Shown here piece after piece: positions 21,498 through 30,405 of a DNA stretch of 45,857 nt. The DNA comes from a virus. Every line of letters starts with the position of its first letter. Position 1 is the first letter of the stretch. The stretch is from positions 1 to 45,857 of the IMG/VR virus record IMGVR_UViG_3300025890_000043; one strand, written 5' to 3'. Made by a program: the position numbers and the translations under genes. Below the pieces are notes generated by a model. The model did no database searches. It saw only the letters and a list, made by a program, of their open reading frames with translations, and was not told the origin of the DNA.

Positions 21498-22274
21498 ATG
21501 CTAATCATACCAGATGCTCATGCTGCACCTGAGTATGACAGCGACAGGTTTACTGCTTTAGGAAACTACATAGTAAAGCACAAGCCTGAAATCATTGTAT
21601 GTTTGGGAGACTTTGCAGATATGCCTAGTCTCTCATCATATGATAAGGGGACTAAAGGTTTTGAAGGAAGACGATACAAGAAGGATGTTGAATCTGTTAT
21701 TGATGGACAAAATAAGATGTTCGATCCTATCAAGAAGCTTAACGCTAAGAAGAAAAAGAATAAAGAAAAGCAGTACAAGCCACGGCTATTCATGTGTTTA
21801 GGTAATCATGAAGATAGAATAGACAGGGCTGTTAACTCAGCACCTGAACTAGAGGGAGCTATCTCAATCAAAGACCTACAGTATGAAAAGTTTGGTTGGA
21901 AACTAACACCATTCAAAAGGACATTAACTGTTGAAGGTATTATATTTTCCCATTACTTTACTTCTGGTGTTGCAGGAAGGCCAATTAGTTCATCACATAT
22001 TGGTCATCAACTGGTATCTAAACTGCACTGCTCAGCGGTGCAAGGACATTCACACTTGTATAATCATGCAGAACAAACTAGACCTGATGGTCAAAAGATA
22101 TTTGGATTAAGCGCAGGATGTTTCTCTCACCCTCACTACTCAGAGAGTTGGTGTAGGGATACAGAGTACACTTGGTGGAGGGGGGTTGTTAGTTTAAACG
22201 GACTAGATGGGGAGGGATACTACGATGAAATAAACGCTGTAACTCAACGCAAACTACTACGGGAATACTTATGA
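21498..22274 (+). CDS. Calcineurin-like metallophosphoesterase
   Basis: I start at the ATG at 21498 (GAAGGG upstream), giving 258 residues. A TTG at 21480 with GGAG upstream would add six residues and cannot be excluded. Metal-ligand motifs are complete: IPDAHA (Asp6, His8), CLGDFAD (37-41), LGNHED (102-106), IFSHYF and QGHSHLYNH. The protein belongs to the calcineurin-like phosphoesterases, which cleave phosphodiesters or phosphomonoesters with two metal ions. Phage examples may act on DNA ends, RNA or signalling nucleotides; the substrate here is unknown. A Lys-rich insertion (KKKKNKEKQYK) near residue 85 is notable. Confidence 0.9.
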   Translation: MLIIPDAHAAPEYDSDRFTALGNYIVKHKPEIIVCLGDFADMPSLSSYDKGTKGFEGRRYKKDVESVIDGQNKMFDPIKKLNAKKKKNKEKQYKPRLFMCLGNHEDRIDRAVNSAPELEGAISIKDLQYEKFGWKLTPFKRTLTVEGIIFSHYFTSGVAGRPISSSHIGHQLVSKLHCSAVQGHSHLYNHAEQTRPDGQKIFGLSAGCFSHPHYSESWCRDTEYTWWRGVVSLNGLDGEGYYDEINAVTQRKLLREYL

Positions 22275-22432
22275 GTTTAAAACATTGTCCATTCTGTGGA
22301 GCAAAAGCAATGATTGGTAAGTTCTTAGTTGGATGTACAAAGTGCTCTTTGTTCTTAAGCTTTCACCCAAAGGTAGACTCTCAAAAAGAATCCGCCGTTA
22401 AGAAATGGAATCAAAGATGGCAAGAGATTTAA
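22271..22432 (+). CDS. Lar-like zinc-ribbon protein (restriction-alleviation family)
   Basis: This 53-residue protein starts in an ATGA overlap with the metallophosphoesterase gene. It has HCPFCGAKAMIG, GCTKCSLFLSF and the C-terminal AVKKWNQRW pattern. CPxCG, CxxC and AVxxWNxR are the hallmarks of the Lar family, named after the Rac-prophage protein that alleviates type I restriction. Many phage members are shorter and of untested function, so an anti-restriction role is plausible but not shown. Confidence 0.8.
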   Translation: MSLKHCPFCGAKAMIGKFLVGCTKCSLFLSFHPKVDSQKESAVKKWNQRWQEI

Positions 22433-22500
22433 TTTATATGCTTGGCTGGTACGGAAGCTATGTGTTTTTCTCTGCCTGTCTAATTATGTTATTCGTTTGA
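22417..22500 (+). CDS. Tiny membrane peptide (27 aa) at the end of the early operon
   Basis: The ATG at 22417 lies inside the end of the Lar-like gene in another frame. The product (MARDLIYMLGWYG, then YVFFSACLIMLFV) is one membrane span. It ends at 22500, immediately before the terminator hairpin. The ribosome-binding site is weak. It could be a lysis or host-interaction peptide or a chance ORF. It also overlaps the end of the leftward 94-residue gene on the other strand. Confidence 0.4.
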   Translation: MARDLIYMLGWYGSYVFFSACLIMLFV

Positions 22501-22742
22501 TTTGAATAGCCCCCCTTCCCCAGGGGGGTTATTTTTTTAACACAACCTATGGGCATGATAGTAAACCCATACCATTCACCATCCTCATCTTTGGTCGTAG
22601 CTATACGAACCTCTTCATCATCGTGGTTAATTAAATATCCATAAGACCAAAAGATGGGGGTCTTTATTTCATCAGATTTTTCCCACCCAGATGTAGATAT
22701 AATATCTACCCATTCAACTTCAACATATAGACTAGAGGACAT
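22458..22742 (-). CDS. Hypothetical protein at the end of the late operon (94 aa)
   Basis: The start overlaps the end of the giant gene by 11 bases. The pattern VEVEWVDIISTSGWEKSDEI, then YGYLINHDDEEVRIATTKDE and MPIGCVKKITPLG resembles a small conserved phage protein (W-D, W, G-x-L, then a Pro-x-Gly-x-V-x-x-I end) of unknown function. The final 20 residues are encoded across the intrinsic terminator that ends the rightward operon. The 3' end also overlaps the 27-aa ORF on the other strand. The conserved core is upstream of these overlaps. Confidence 0.75.
   Translation of the reverse strand: MSSSLYVEVEWVDIISTSGWEKSDEIKTPIFWSYGYLINHDDEEVRIATTKDEDGEWYGFTIMPIGCVKKITPLGKGGYSNQTNNIIRQAEKNT
22506..22538 (+). 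terminator. Strong intrinsic terminator of the early operon
   Basis: CCCCCC (22510-22515) and GGGGGG (22523-22528) form the stem, extended by AUAG/UUAU pairs (22506-22509 with 22529-22532). The loop is TTCCCCA, and a run of seven T follows (22532-22538). It directly follows the last rightward ORF, where the two operons converge. No comparable U-tract exists on the minus strand, so it stops rightward transcription mainly. Confidence 0.85.
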
Positions 22743-25700
22743 CTTCTACCTGTCTATATGCATCAGCATACTCACGGTATTTTTCTATTGCATTTGCTTG
22801 ATGCATTCTGTACTCTTCTATAAGTCTTTCTCGTTGATCTTCTTTTACATTAGGATCATCAATAAGTTTTATTAATCTCTGCATGATTTTATCAACATCC
22901 TTACCTTTAAAGTAAACCTTTCTACCTGCTGTTTCAGCAGTCAAAGCGGCAGTATTAATTCCCATCCAAGAAAGTATAGAGCTTCCAACAGTATTTTTTG
23001 GTAGGCCATCGGCATCTGTATTGCCGTCCATCCATCCAGCAGCCATAAGAGTTTTAACTATCTGCCCTCCGTTCCCTATGACATCACCTGATTTATTTCT
23101 AGGCATAATCATGGGTGGAGTAGCGTAGCTTACAAGAAAGCCTAGTATATCTTGATACTGTTGCATCGGAGGATCAGCTTCGCTCCAAATGCTTTGTCCA
23201 GTAAATGGATCTGTATTAGTTTTCATTCCAGCCACAAGCTCGAAAGGTCCTCCAAAGAACCCTGGAGTCTTAGCAGCCTCACCAAACTCACCCTCCATAA
23301 GATTCTTTGCCATGCTTAAATGTGCACCCCACGGCAAGAAGTATCCCATATCAAAAACTCTAAGCCTACCCTGTTCATCCTTCCAAGGAAGAATCATTGT
23401 AGTCATGTTACCTTCCATGTAGTCAGCAACAAGCTTCTGCATTGCGGGAATATCTTCTTCTTCAATGTCATCGTTATTCTCAAGAAGCATCTGAGAAACA
23501 ATGTAAGGTATAGCTGCATACTTGGCAACAGCAATAGGATGATTCCTAATATTGCGAATCATCTGAGCACCTGCTTTAAGGTTAAACGTAATAAACGGAG
23601 AACCAAGAGGCATAGATCTAATAACCCTTACACCTTGCGATACATTACTATAGTCAAGCAATGCTTCGTTTGCTAGCTTGGCTGCTTCAGCCTCAGACTT
23701 GCCATGATTTTCCATAAGGTCAATCATCTTGGCAATCTTAAACATCACCTCTGTCTTTTGATAGGCACGACCACCAACGTCTAGGTAATCGTTAAAGAAT
23801 ACCTGACTTCTTGCCCACAAGCCACCCCAACTTTTATCCTGAGACTTTATTTTCTGAAGCTCTTTGTCCATAGTGACAAGTTCTTCTGAAGCAAATGTCG
23901 TTGATTCAATACCATACTTCCTAGCTAACTCCATGTACTTTCCATTAGATACTATGTCTTGTATTGCTCTGTTAAGCAGTCCAGGTATCTTAAAGAAGTT
24001 AGTTCCAGATGTATCCATAAGCACAATGTTAGATATAACGTTACGTGCCTGAGTAGGAATATTCATTGGAACTTTAGTATACTTAAATACTTTGGTAGCT
24101 TTTGATGATACGTTAAGAACTGAGTTTAAGAATTCATTATTTGTATACAATGATTCCTGACTCATGATATCGTTAGCAATTTCTTTCTTAACATACAAGC
24201 CACGCATCGCTCCATACCTTGCACTGTCTGGTATACGTTTGTATCCTTGAGCAGCAGGTATAGTTCCAACAGCATCTATTGCTCTTTGAAGTTTGCTAGC
24301 AAAGGCATTCATTTCTTTTGCTTGCGATGGATTGAGTGACTCCATCTGAGCTGCATTTCTTCTGATACCATCTAGCCTTTCATTCCAAAAGCCAACAGTA
24401 CCTTTCATTCCCTCGAAGTTAACAATCTGATTAGGAAGAACCCAACCATTCTGACCTGTATCAGCAGCTATAAAGTCAAGATACTTTATCGTTGCTATAT
24501 CAGAACCCGCCATTGAAATGTATCTAGCTGCTAAGAAGCCTGGATCTTTTATCCTACCATCCATAACATCCCTTAAGAATGTATCAGTAGAAGTTCTAGC
24601 TTTAGTATAGTTTAGTTTACTTGTGCCAAGTCCAATTCCCAATCTATCTTTACCAAGATATTCAAGATAGGTTCTTGGAAGGTACGATCCTTTTAACTCG
24701 TTATACTGCTCTTGAGTAATAAGACCCATATCTACTAGATCTTGTCCAAGTTTTTCAATTTGTTTCTTAGCTTGAATTACAGAATCTTTAATTGATACCC
24801 GCTCTGCAGTCCTTGCATCGGATCTTGTTCCCCTTGCAACTGTAGGTTGCATAGCTACACTTACCTTCCTTTCTGGAAGATTGTCAGGAGATGCATCTTT
24901 TGTTTCAAAGTACTTAAGAATTTCTCTCTGCTCTTTCTTGTTAGCTTGGTATAGCGTATCAAATAGAACCCTTCCAGTATTGTGAGCCTTAGATACCTCA
25001 CCCTTTGCTAGCATACGTGCAGTCTCTAGCTCACTGTACCCTTGAACAGTCATCAATGGTTCAATAGCTCTCTGCATGGTCTTAAGAACACCAAACATTT
25101 TGCCTTGAGCTTTTCGTGTGTTCGTTACTTGAGGGCCCGCTATGGATTCAATCTTTCTGGACTGCTCAACAGCTTTCTCTGGAGATTCTTCTATAGCCCT
25201 CTTATCCATAAACACATTGGTTCCTGATCGGAACATTAAAGAATCAACATCTTTAAACTGGTTATCCTTAAGAAGGATATAGCTAATGGATCCAACATCT
25301 TCTTGTGTATTTTTATAAGCAATTGAATCGTACCCAAAAGATATCAGAGCATTTCTAATATCTTCCATAAAACCTCTTTGAGCTTTATCCATATCTTGAG
25401 CATATTTAACTCGCTCTAGGTGTATGTCGAGCAAGGGCGCATTAGGTGATGGTTCTTTAATTTTAGATATAGCAATTTCCCATCCAGCAGCAATACTAAA
25501 AAGTTCCCTGTATTCTTTTAAATCTTTTTCATCTGATACTAATGGCGCTCTTTTGCCTAGCTCAACTTGAAATGCTTTTGGTGATCCAAAGAATCCTGCA
25601 TCGTTAAACTCAAAAGGATTTTGTATATTAATATATCCCTTCTTAAGCTTTTGCCTATCTCCAAAAACTCTTTCGAGAGCTGCCTTCTCAGTTCCAACAT

Positions 25701-28700
25701 GAAGGCCAAGCTCAGTTTTATCTAGCACTGGTGCTGAAAAATTATAGTGTCCTGCATGAAACATAGGAGATTTAACTACAGAATCTTTAACAAAGTTATT
25801 TCTATTTCTATCCCTTACTTTAGAAAAGTTTTTGCTATCACCATGTCTCTTCAATGCGTAAGAATAAACATTCCTCATTGAGTAACCAGAAATAAGATTA
25901 AACATATCATCAGCTGTTACATCTGGAGTAAGGTTATCTACTCTGGTCTCATCCCCACTAACAGTATAGAATAATTTTTCAAAGAACTTCTGGAATGCAG
26001 TCTTTAGTTTATCAAACAATGATTTATTAATTGTTTCTAGGTTATAAGCTTTAGACTCTATAACATGAGCAAGAACTTCTTCATTAAACCTTCTTTCAAA
26101 TAACTGAAGATCAGGATAAGCTTTGGCAACAACGTTAAATGCGTTAACAAATTCTGGATCTTTTTGATCGTACAGTTTAACAACTTGATCCATTACTAAA
26201 TCAAACTCTTGGCCACTAAAGATATTTTTTCCTGCGTGAACACCTACCTCATGCATAATTAATGATCGAGTAAGTTTGTCTACGTCTTTGTTTTGAGACT
26301 TAGCGTATGCTGCAATTCTTTCTGGTACAAAGTAAACCTTTACATCTCCAGATCCATAGCTAGCTATAGCACTATCTTCAATGCCTAATCTTTTAGCTTC
26401 AGATGAAGTTATAAAATTAATAAACTTAATATTTTTTAATTCTTTAGCCTTAGATCTACTAAACATTGCACTAAGATTATTGTCAAGAGATCTTTCAATG
26501 TTCAATACTTCTTCATTGGAAGGCTTAACACTACTTGTTTCGACTGCTTTATTATCAAACCCAGATGAAGGATCGAAATCATCACTAGGTGCTGTATAGA
26601 AATCACCGTCATCATTTACATTATCTACAAAGTCTGGGTCTAAAACGTCTGTATCTACTGTAGATCCGGACCCCTCCTTCCATCCAATAAGATCTACCGC
26701 AAGATCAGCCCTATTCTTTTTAGTGTTAAATGTAACAGTTGGATCGTTTGCTTCGATGTTGTTAGCAATTTCAACTAATTGTTTTTTGCTCCAGCCAGGT
26801 TTTCTACGACTATTAGCTAACTGTAAAAAATCAGCAAGCTCCATATTATCTATTGTTTCAAAGCTAACCTGTTCTGACTCTCGCTCTAGCTTTAGTCTTA
26901 ATCTGTCTGCCTGTGACGCTGCTTCTTCCGCTGCAATTTGCGCTTCAATGTCAGCATCAATGTCTTCCATAAGTCCACTTGATTGAGCCTCCCTTATTCT
27001 GTTTTGTTCAGCTTCTTGAATGCTAGCAATTTCTTCAGGAGTCAAATCTTCCTGAACCATTACAGCGTTTTCCATAACCCTGCGCTCTGTTTGCTTCCTA
27101 GCAATCTTTTCAAGAGGAGCCTCTGGAACAATCTCTTCAGCTTTCTTCTGAACTTCCTCTGCTATGTTAGCTGATGGCGCTTCAACTGGCTTCATTTTAT
27201 CTATGATAGTAATAATCTCGTCATACAACTGCTCTTCAGTTGTAACTACATCAGTATCTACACCAAACTTTTTTGCTTGTTTAAGTCGCATACTACCAAG
27301 AGTATCTTTGAATGGTTTATTGCTAGACATAAACTTGTATACACCAGGAGTAAGGACTCCTTCAGGACCTTTATATACCTTACCTTCTGGTCTGACTTTG
27401 GGAGCAGCCTTTGCTTTAGGGCCTCTCATTTCAACCGCTGTCCTAGTTAGATTGTTAGCATAGGTTACAGCTTTCTTTCTATCCTTTAATCTTTTAAGAA
27501 TAACACCTTCTGATTCAACAATATTAATTTCAGGGTTTTCTGGATCTTTATATATTCTAACAGGAACATCTTGAGAATTGACAGTTGTTTCTTCATAAGC
27601 TAGTCTTACTGGCTCAGCAGGAGCTACCTCAATAGTGTCAGTATCAATAGGCGTGGTAGTCGGATCGGAAGCTGCAGTGGTGGTAATGTCGGCAGTTGAA
27701 ATGTCAGCAGTTTCACCACTGACTGTAGCGCTTGCACCAGCTTGTCCTTGAGCAGCAGTATCGGCTGCATCAGCAACTTCAAAATCAGATATTGCATCGC
27801 TAACTTTTGTATCTTTATCAGTGGTAGTGGTTGCTTGATCTGTTCTAGCAGTTGCACCCTTATCTTCTTTCTTTCTGGTAGTTTCAGCTTCATCATCAGC
27901 GGATGCAGATCTTGTCCTTGTTGTCTTATCATCTTGTTTAGCGTCCTTGGGAGCACCTTTTTCTTGTTCCCCAGCACCCTTACTATCTTCAGTAGTGGTA
28001 TCGTCAGGCTTAGCTTCTTCTTCTTTGGGAGCACCTTTTTCTGCTTCACCTTTGTCTCTCTTAGCAGTATCAGTATCTTCTAATATAGCTTCGTCTACGG
28101 GAGGGGTAACATCTGCTTGGGTGGGAGTGGTATCTGCTTTAGGATCAACAGGCTTTCCTTCTCTGTCTGTTGGTTGACCAGAAGATCCAACTCCACCTTT
28201 AGGTGGGGCTTTCTGGACTGGTGGTGTAGTATCAGCTTGAGTAGGCTTCTCTCCTTTAGCTGTTAGAGTGGGCAAGCCTCTCTCTTTAAGAATAGCATTA
28301 GCCTTTTCAAGCGGAACCGCTTTCCTGTAAGCGTTGACAGCAGCTGTGCCTCCTATGCCATCTTTTATTTCCGCTATTTCCCGCTGCCTTCTAGAAGAAA
28401 ACTCTTGAGCGCTTATTTGTCCATAGAAAAAAGCATCATATGTTTCGCCAGCCATCTCTATAGCTTGTTCTTTAAGTTCACCAGCCTGTTCTTTTTCAAA
28501 CTTCTTCTGCTCATCAATCCTGCGCTGAGCTTCAAAGTTCAATTTAGCTTCTCTCTCTTGCCTTACCTTAGCAGACTCCTCTTGAGCTTTCCTTCTAGCT
28601 TCAGGATTTGGGAATACTCTTTTCCTTCTAGATCCACCGCTTTGGAGAACTCTTTCACGAGCTTCATTTCCTGCAGCTAAAGCTTCTGGATAATCCATAC

Positions 28701-30396
28701 CGTCAGCTTCTGCTTGCTCGAAAGCATCTGATTCAGCTTGCATAGCAATATCTTCAAGCTCTCTGCTAGCCTTAGAATACTTAGCCTCTTCGATATCCTG
28801 CCTAAGTATAAGAACTTCTCCATCAGTAAGCACGTTATCAGATGGTACTGCACTAGAGATTACAGGATTAGAACTTCTTTCTTCTTGAGCAGACCCTCTG
28901 TTAGCTCTTTCAGCTACTGCTTTTCTATAAGCTTCTCTTGTTCTTGGGAATGGACCTTGAGGTCTAGCATCTTCTAGAACAGATGGATCTTCTCCCATAG
29001 GAAATTCTGCTCTTGTATCCTCAATAACAGAAGGATCTTGCATTCCTTGGTCAGCTCTAGTAGCCGCTTCATCCTTTAGTCTTTGCTCGATCTCTGACTG
29101 AGTAGGAGCGGTTCCTATTTGAGTTCCTTCTGGCGGTATTACATCAGGCTGCTGTTGTCTCTCAATAGCGGACTCACGAGGATCAGCTGCCATTATCTCA
29201 GCTAATGTTTTACCTTCTTCTAATGGAGCTTCAATTGCTACATCTTCTTCAATAGGCTCTGCAAATAAAGAATCAATTTCTTCTACAGTCTTAGCTTTAA
29301 AGATAGCTTTATCTTTAGACTTTGTATCTTTAATAAGCTGTTTAAGTTCTTTCTTTAGCTCTGACTTTCTATTCTTTCCTTCTTTGTTTAAGAAAGATCC
29401 AATACCTCTAGGACCTTTTCTTGCAAACTCTTCGTTTTGTTTTAAAGAATTAATTTCTTCTATTATTCTTGCAGTCTCAGAACCAAGAGTATCTTTTAAA
29501 TTAATGCTAGCATTTTTCTTTGCTAATGCTACAGCTTTTTCTTCAGGGCTTGCCTCGCCTAAAGCAGCAGAGAAAGTAGCACCAACACTACCACCGCTTA
29601 AGAATGCCTCAATTAACTCATTAACTTCTTCTTTGCTAAAGTCTGTTAGATCTTGCTCATTAACATAATTTTTAGAAGCTGTCATCAAAGCTTCTTGAAG
29701 GACTTCTGTTGAGCCCTCCCTAAGCATACCCTTTACTCCAGCATGAAATCTATTTGATAAAGCTCCTCTAGAGGCCAGCTGGTTGGTAAGGTAATTGTTA
29801 AATCCTTTTCCTATACCAAATGCATTAAGTATTTTTTTAGGTGTAAGAACGTCAAGAGCACCTACAGTCATGCCTGTAATCATGGCAATTTTAGAATCTA
29901 GATTGCCTCCAGCTTCTAATTGTTTTGCGTAAGACTCACCTGTTCCAAGAATTGCCGATGGAAGCAAAGTTGCTCCAGCAAAAGCTAGACCGCCAAATGG
30001 AGCAGCTACCATACCTGCAGCAACAACAGGAGCAAAAGATCCAGCATTAATAATTAAGTTATCAAGCCACCACTTATTTAAATCGCTAAGATTTTCTATA
30101 TCATCATATCCAATTCTTGAATACTCTGAAAGCTCTTGCTTATTTACTTCAATGCCTTTATCTGCAACAGTCCTAAGAACGCCAACGTCAAACTCATCTG
30201 CAAATGCTCTTAAAGCATTGTAAGCCATAAACTGAAGTTGATCTACGCCAGCTCCAGCAGCTCCTGATAAACTAAAATCTGACTCTTCTTCAACTTGTTG
30301 CTCAACTGCGCCCTCTGACGGAGATACATAACCTGGCATAAGTGGAGCAAGAGCTGATTGTACATCATCAGAACTTAATATGAACTTAGAACTCAT
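22732..30396 (-). CDS. Giant polyvalent internal virion protein with metallopeptidase, ART-like and LPD38-like regions
   Basis: This 2,554-residue protein is encoded by 17% of the window. The N-terminus (about 113-260) has Ala/Gly-rich hydrophobic stretches (APVVAAGMVAAPFGGLAFAG, GMTVGALDVL) and STEVLQEAL, typical of ejected proteins. Residues 380-720 are charged helix; 723-932 are disordered Thr/Asp/Ala/Lys sequence. HEVGVH (1382-1387), with NEEVLAHVIE near 1440 as third ligand, is a zinc metallopeptidase. FHAGHYNFSAP (from 1546) with LGLHVGTEKAALERVFG is an ADP-ribosyltransferase-like (ART-PolyVal) signature. From about 2110 (PMNIPTQARNVISNIVLMDT) it resembles LPD38. Polyvalent proteins enter the cell with phage DNA and modify host targets. 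It follows the lysozyme-like gene in the late operon. Confidence 0.85.
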   Translation of the reverse strand: MSSKFILSSDDVQSALAPLMPGYVSPSEGAVEQQVEEESDFSLSGAAGAGVDQLQFMAYNALRAFADEFDVGVLRTVADKGIEVNKQELSEYSRIGYDDIENLSDLNKWWLDNLIINAGSFAPVVAAGMVAAPFGGLAFAGATLLPSAILGTGESYAKQLEAGGNLDSKIAMITGMTVGALDVLTPKKILNAFGIGKGFNNYLTNQLASRGALSNRFHAGVKGMLREGSTEVLQEALMTASKNYVNEQDLTDFSKEEVNELIEAFLSGGSVGATFSAALGEASPEEKAVALAKKNASINLKDTLGSETARIIEEINSLKQNEEFARKGPRGIGSFLNKEGKNRKSELKKELKQLIKDTKSKDKAIFKAKTVEEIDSLFAEPIEEDVAIEAPLEEGKTLAEIMAADPRESAIERQQQPDVIPPEGTQIGTAPTQSEIEQRLKDEAATRADQGMQDPSVIEDTRAEFPMGEDPSVLEDARPQGPFPRTREAYRKAVAERANRGSAQEERSSNPVISSAVPSDNVLTDGEVLILRQDIEEAKYSKASRELEDIAMQAESDAFEQAEADGMDYPEALAAGNEARERVLQSGGSRRKRVFPNPEARRKAQEESAKVRQEREAKLNFEAQRRIDEQKKFEKEQAGELKEQAIEMAGETYDAFFYGQISAQEFSSRRQREIAEIKDGIGGTAAVNAYRKAVPLEKANAILKERGLPTLTAKGEKPTQADTTPPVQKAPPKGGVGSSGQPTDREGKPVDPKADTTPTQADVTPPVDEAILEDTDTAKRDKGEAEKGAPKEEEAKPDDTTTEDSKGAGEQEKGAPKDAKQDDKTTRTRSASADDEAETTRKKEDKGATARTDQATTTTDKDTKVSDAISDFEVADAADTAAQGQAGASATVSGETADISTADITTTAASDPTTTPIDTDTIEVAPAEPVRLAYEETTVNSQDVPVRIYKDPENPEINIVESEGVILKRLKDRKKAVTYANNLTRTAVEMRGPKAKAAPKVRPEGKVYKGPEGVLTPGVYKFMSSNKPFKDTLGSMRLKQAKKFGVDTDVVTTEEQLYDEIITIIDKMKPVEAPSANIAEEVQKKAEEIVPEAPLEKIARKQTERRVMENAVMVQEDLTPEEIASIQEAEQNRIREAQSSGLMEDIDADIEAQIAAEEAASQADRLRLKLERESEQVSFETIDNMELADFLQLANSRRKPGWSKKQLVEIANNIEANDPTVTFNTKKNRADLAVDLIGWKEGSGSTVDTDVLDPDFVDNVNDDGDFYTAPSDDFDPSSGFDNKAVETSSVKPSNEEVLNIERSLDNNLSAMFSRSKAKELKNIKFINFITSSEAKRLGIEDSAIASYGSGDVKVYFVPERIAAYAKSQNKDVDKLTRSLIMHEVGVHAGKNIFSGQEFDLVMDQVVKLYDQKDPEFVNAFNVVAKAYPDLQLFERRFNEEVLAHVIESKAYNLETINKSLFDKLKTAFQKFFEKLFYTVSGDETRVDNLTPDVTADDMFNLISGYSMRNVYSYALKRHGDSKNFSKVRDRNRNNFVKDSVVKSPMFHAGHYNFSAPVLDKTELGLHVGTEKAALERVFGDRQKLKKGYINIQNPFEFNDAGFFGSPKAFQVELGKRAPLVSDEKDLKEYRELFSIAAGWEIAISKIKEPSPNAPLLDIHLERVKYAQDMDKAQRGFMEDIRNALISFGYDSIAYKNTQEDVGSISYILLKDNQFKDVDSLMFRSGTNVFMDKRAIEESPEKAVEQSRKIESIAGPQVTNTRKAQGKMFGVLKTMQRAIEPLMTVQGYSELETARMLAKGEVSKAHNTGRVLFDTLYQANKKEQREILKYFETKDASPDNLPERKVSVAMQPTVARGTRSDARTAERVSIKDSVIQAKKQIEKLGQDLVDMGLITQEQYNELKGSYLPRTYLEYLGKDRLGIGLGTSKLNYTKARTSTDTFLRDVMDGRIKDPGFLAARYISMAGSDIATIKYLDFIAADTGQNGWVLPNQIVNFEGMKGTVGFWNERLDGIRRNAAQMESLNPSQAKEMNAFASKLQRAIDAVGTIPAAQGYKRIPDSARYGAMRGLYVKKEIANDIMSQESLYTNNEFLNSVLNVSSKATKVFKYTKVPMNIPTQARNVISNIVLMDTSGTNFFKIPGLLNRAIQDIVSNGKYMELARKYGIESTTFASEELVTMDKELQKIKSQDKSWGGLWARSQVFFNDYLDVGGRAYQKTEVMFKIAKMIDLMENHGKSEAEAAKLANEALLDYSNVSQGVRVIRSMPLGSPFITFNLKAGAQMIRNIRNHPIAVAKYAAIPYIVSQMLLENNDDIEEEDIPAMQKLVADYMEGNMTTMILPWKDEQGRLRVFDMGYFLPWGAHLSMAKNLMEGEFGEAAKTPGFFGGPFELVAGMKTNTDPFTGQSIWSEADPPMQQYQDILGFLVSYATPPMIMPRNKSGDVIGNGGQIVKTLMAAGWMDGNTDADGLPKNTVGSSILSWMGINTAALTAETAGRKVYFKGKDVDKIMQRLIKLIDDPNVKEDQRERLIEEYRMHQANAIEKYREYADAYRQVEDVL

Positions 30397-30405
30397 TATT
30401 TTTTC

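Noticed and set aside
27624-28177. Overlapping ORFs within the low-complexity part of the giant gene
   Set aside because: Repetitive Thr/Asp/Lys codons keep alternative frames open; their products are Lys/Leu- or Ser-rich low complexity without start signals.
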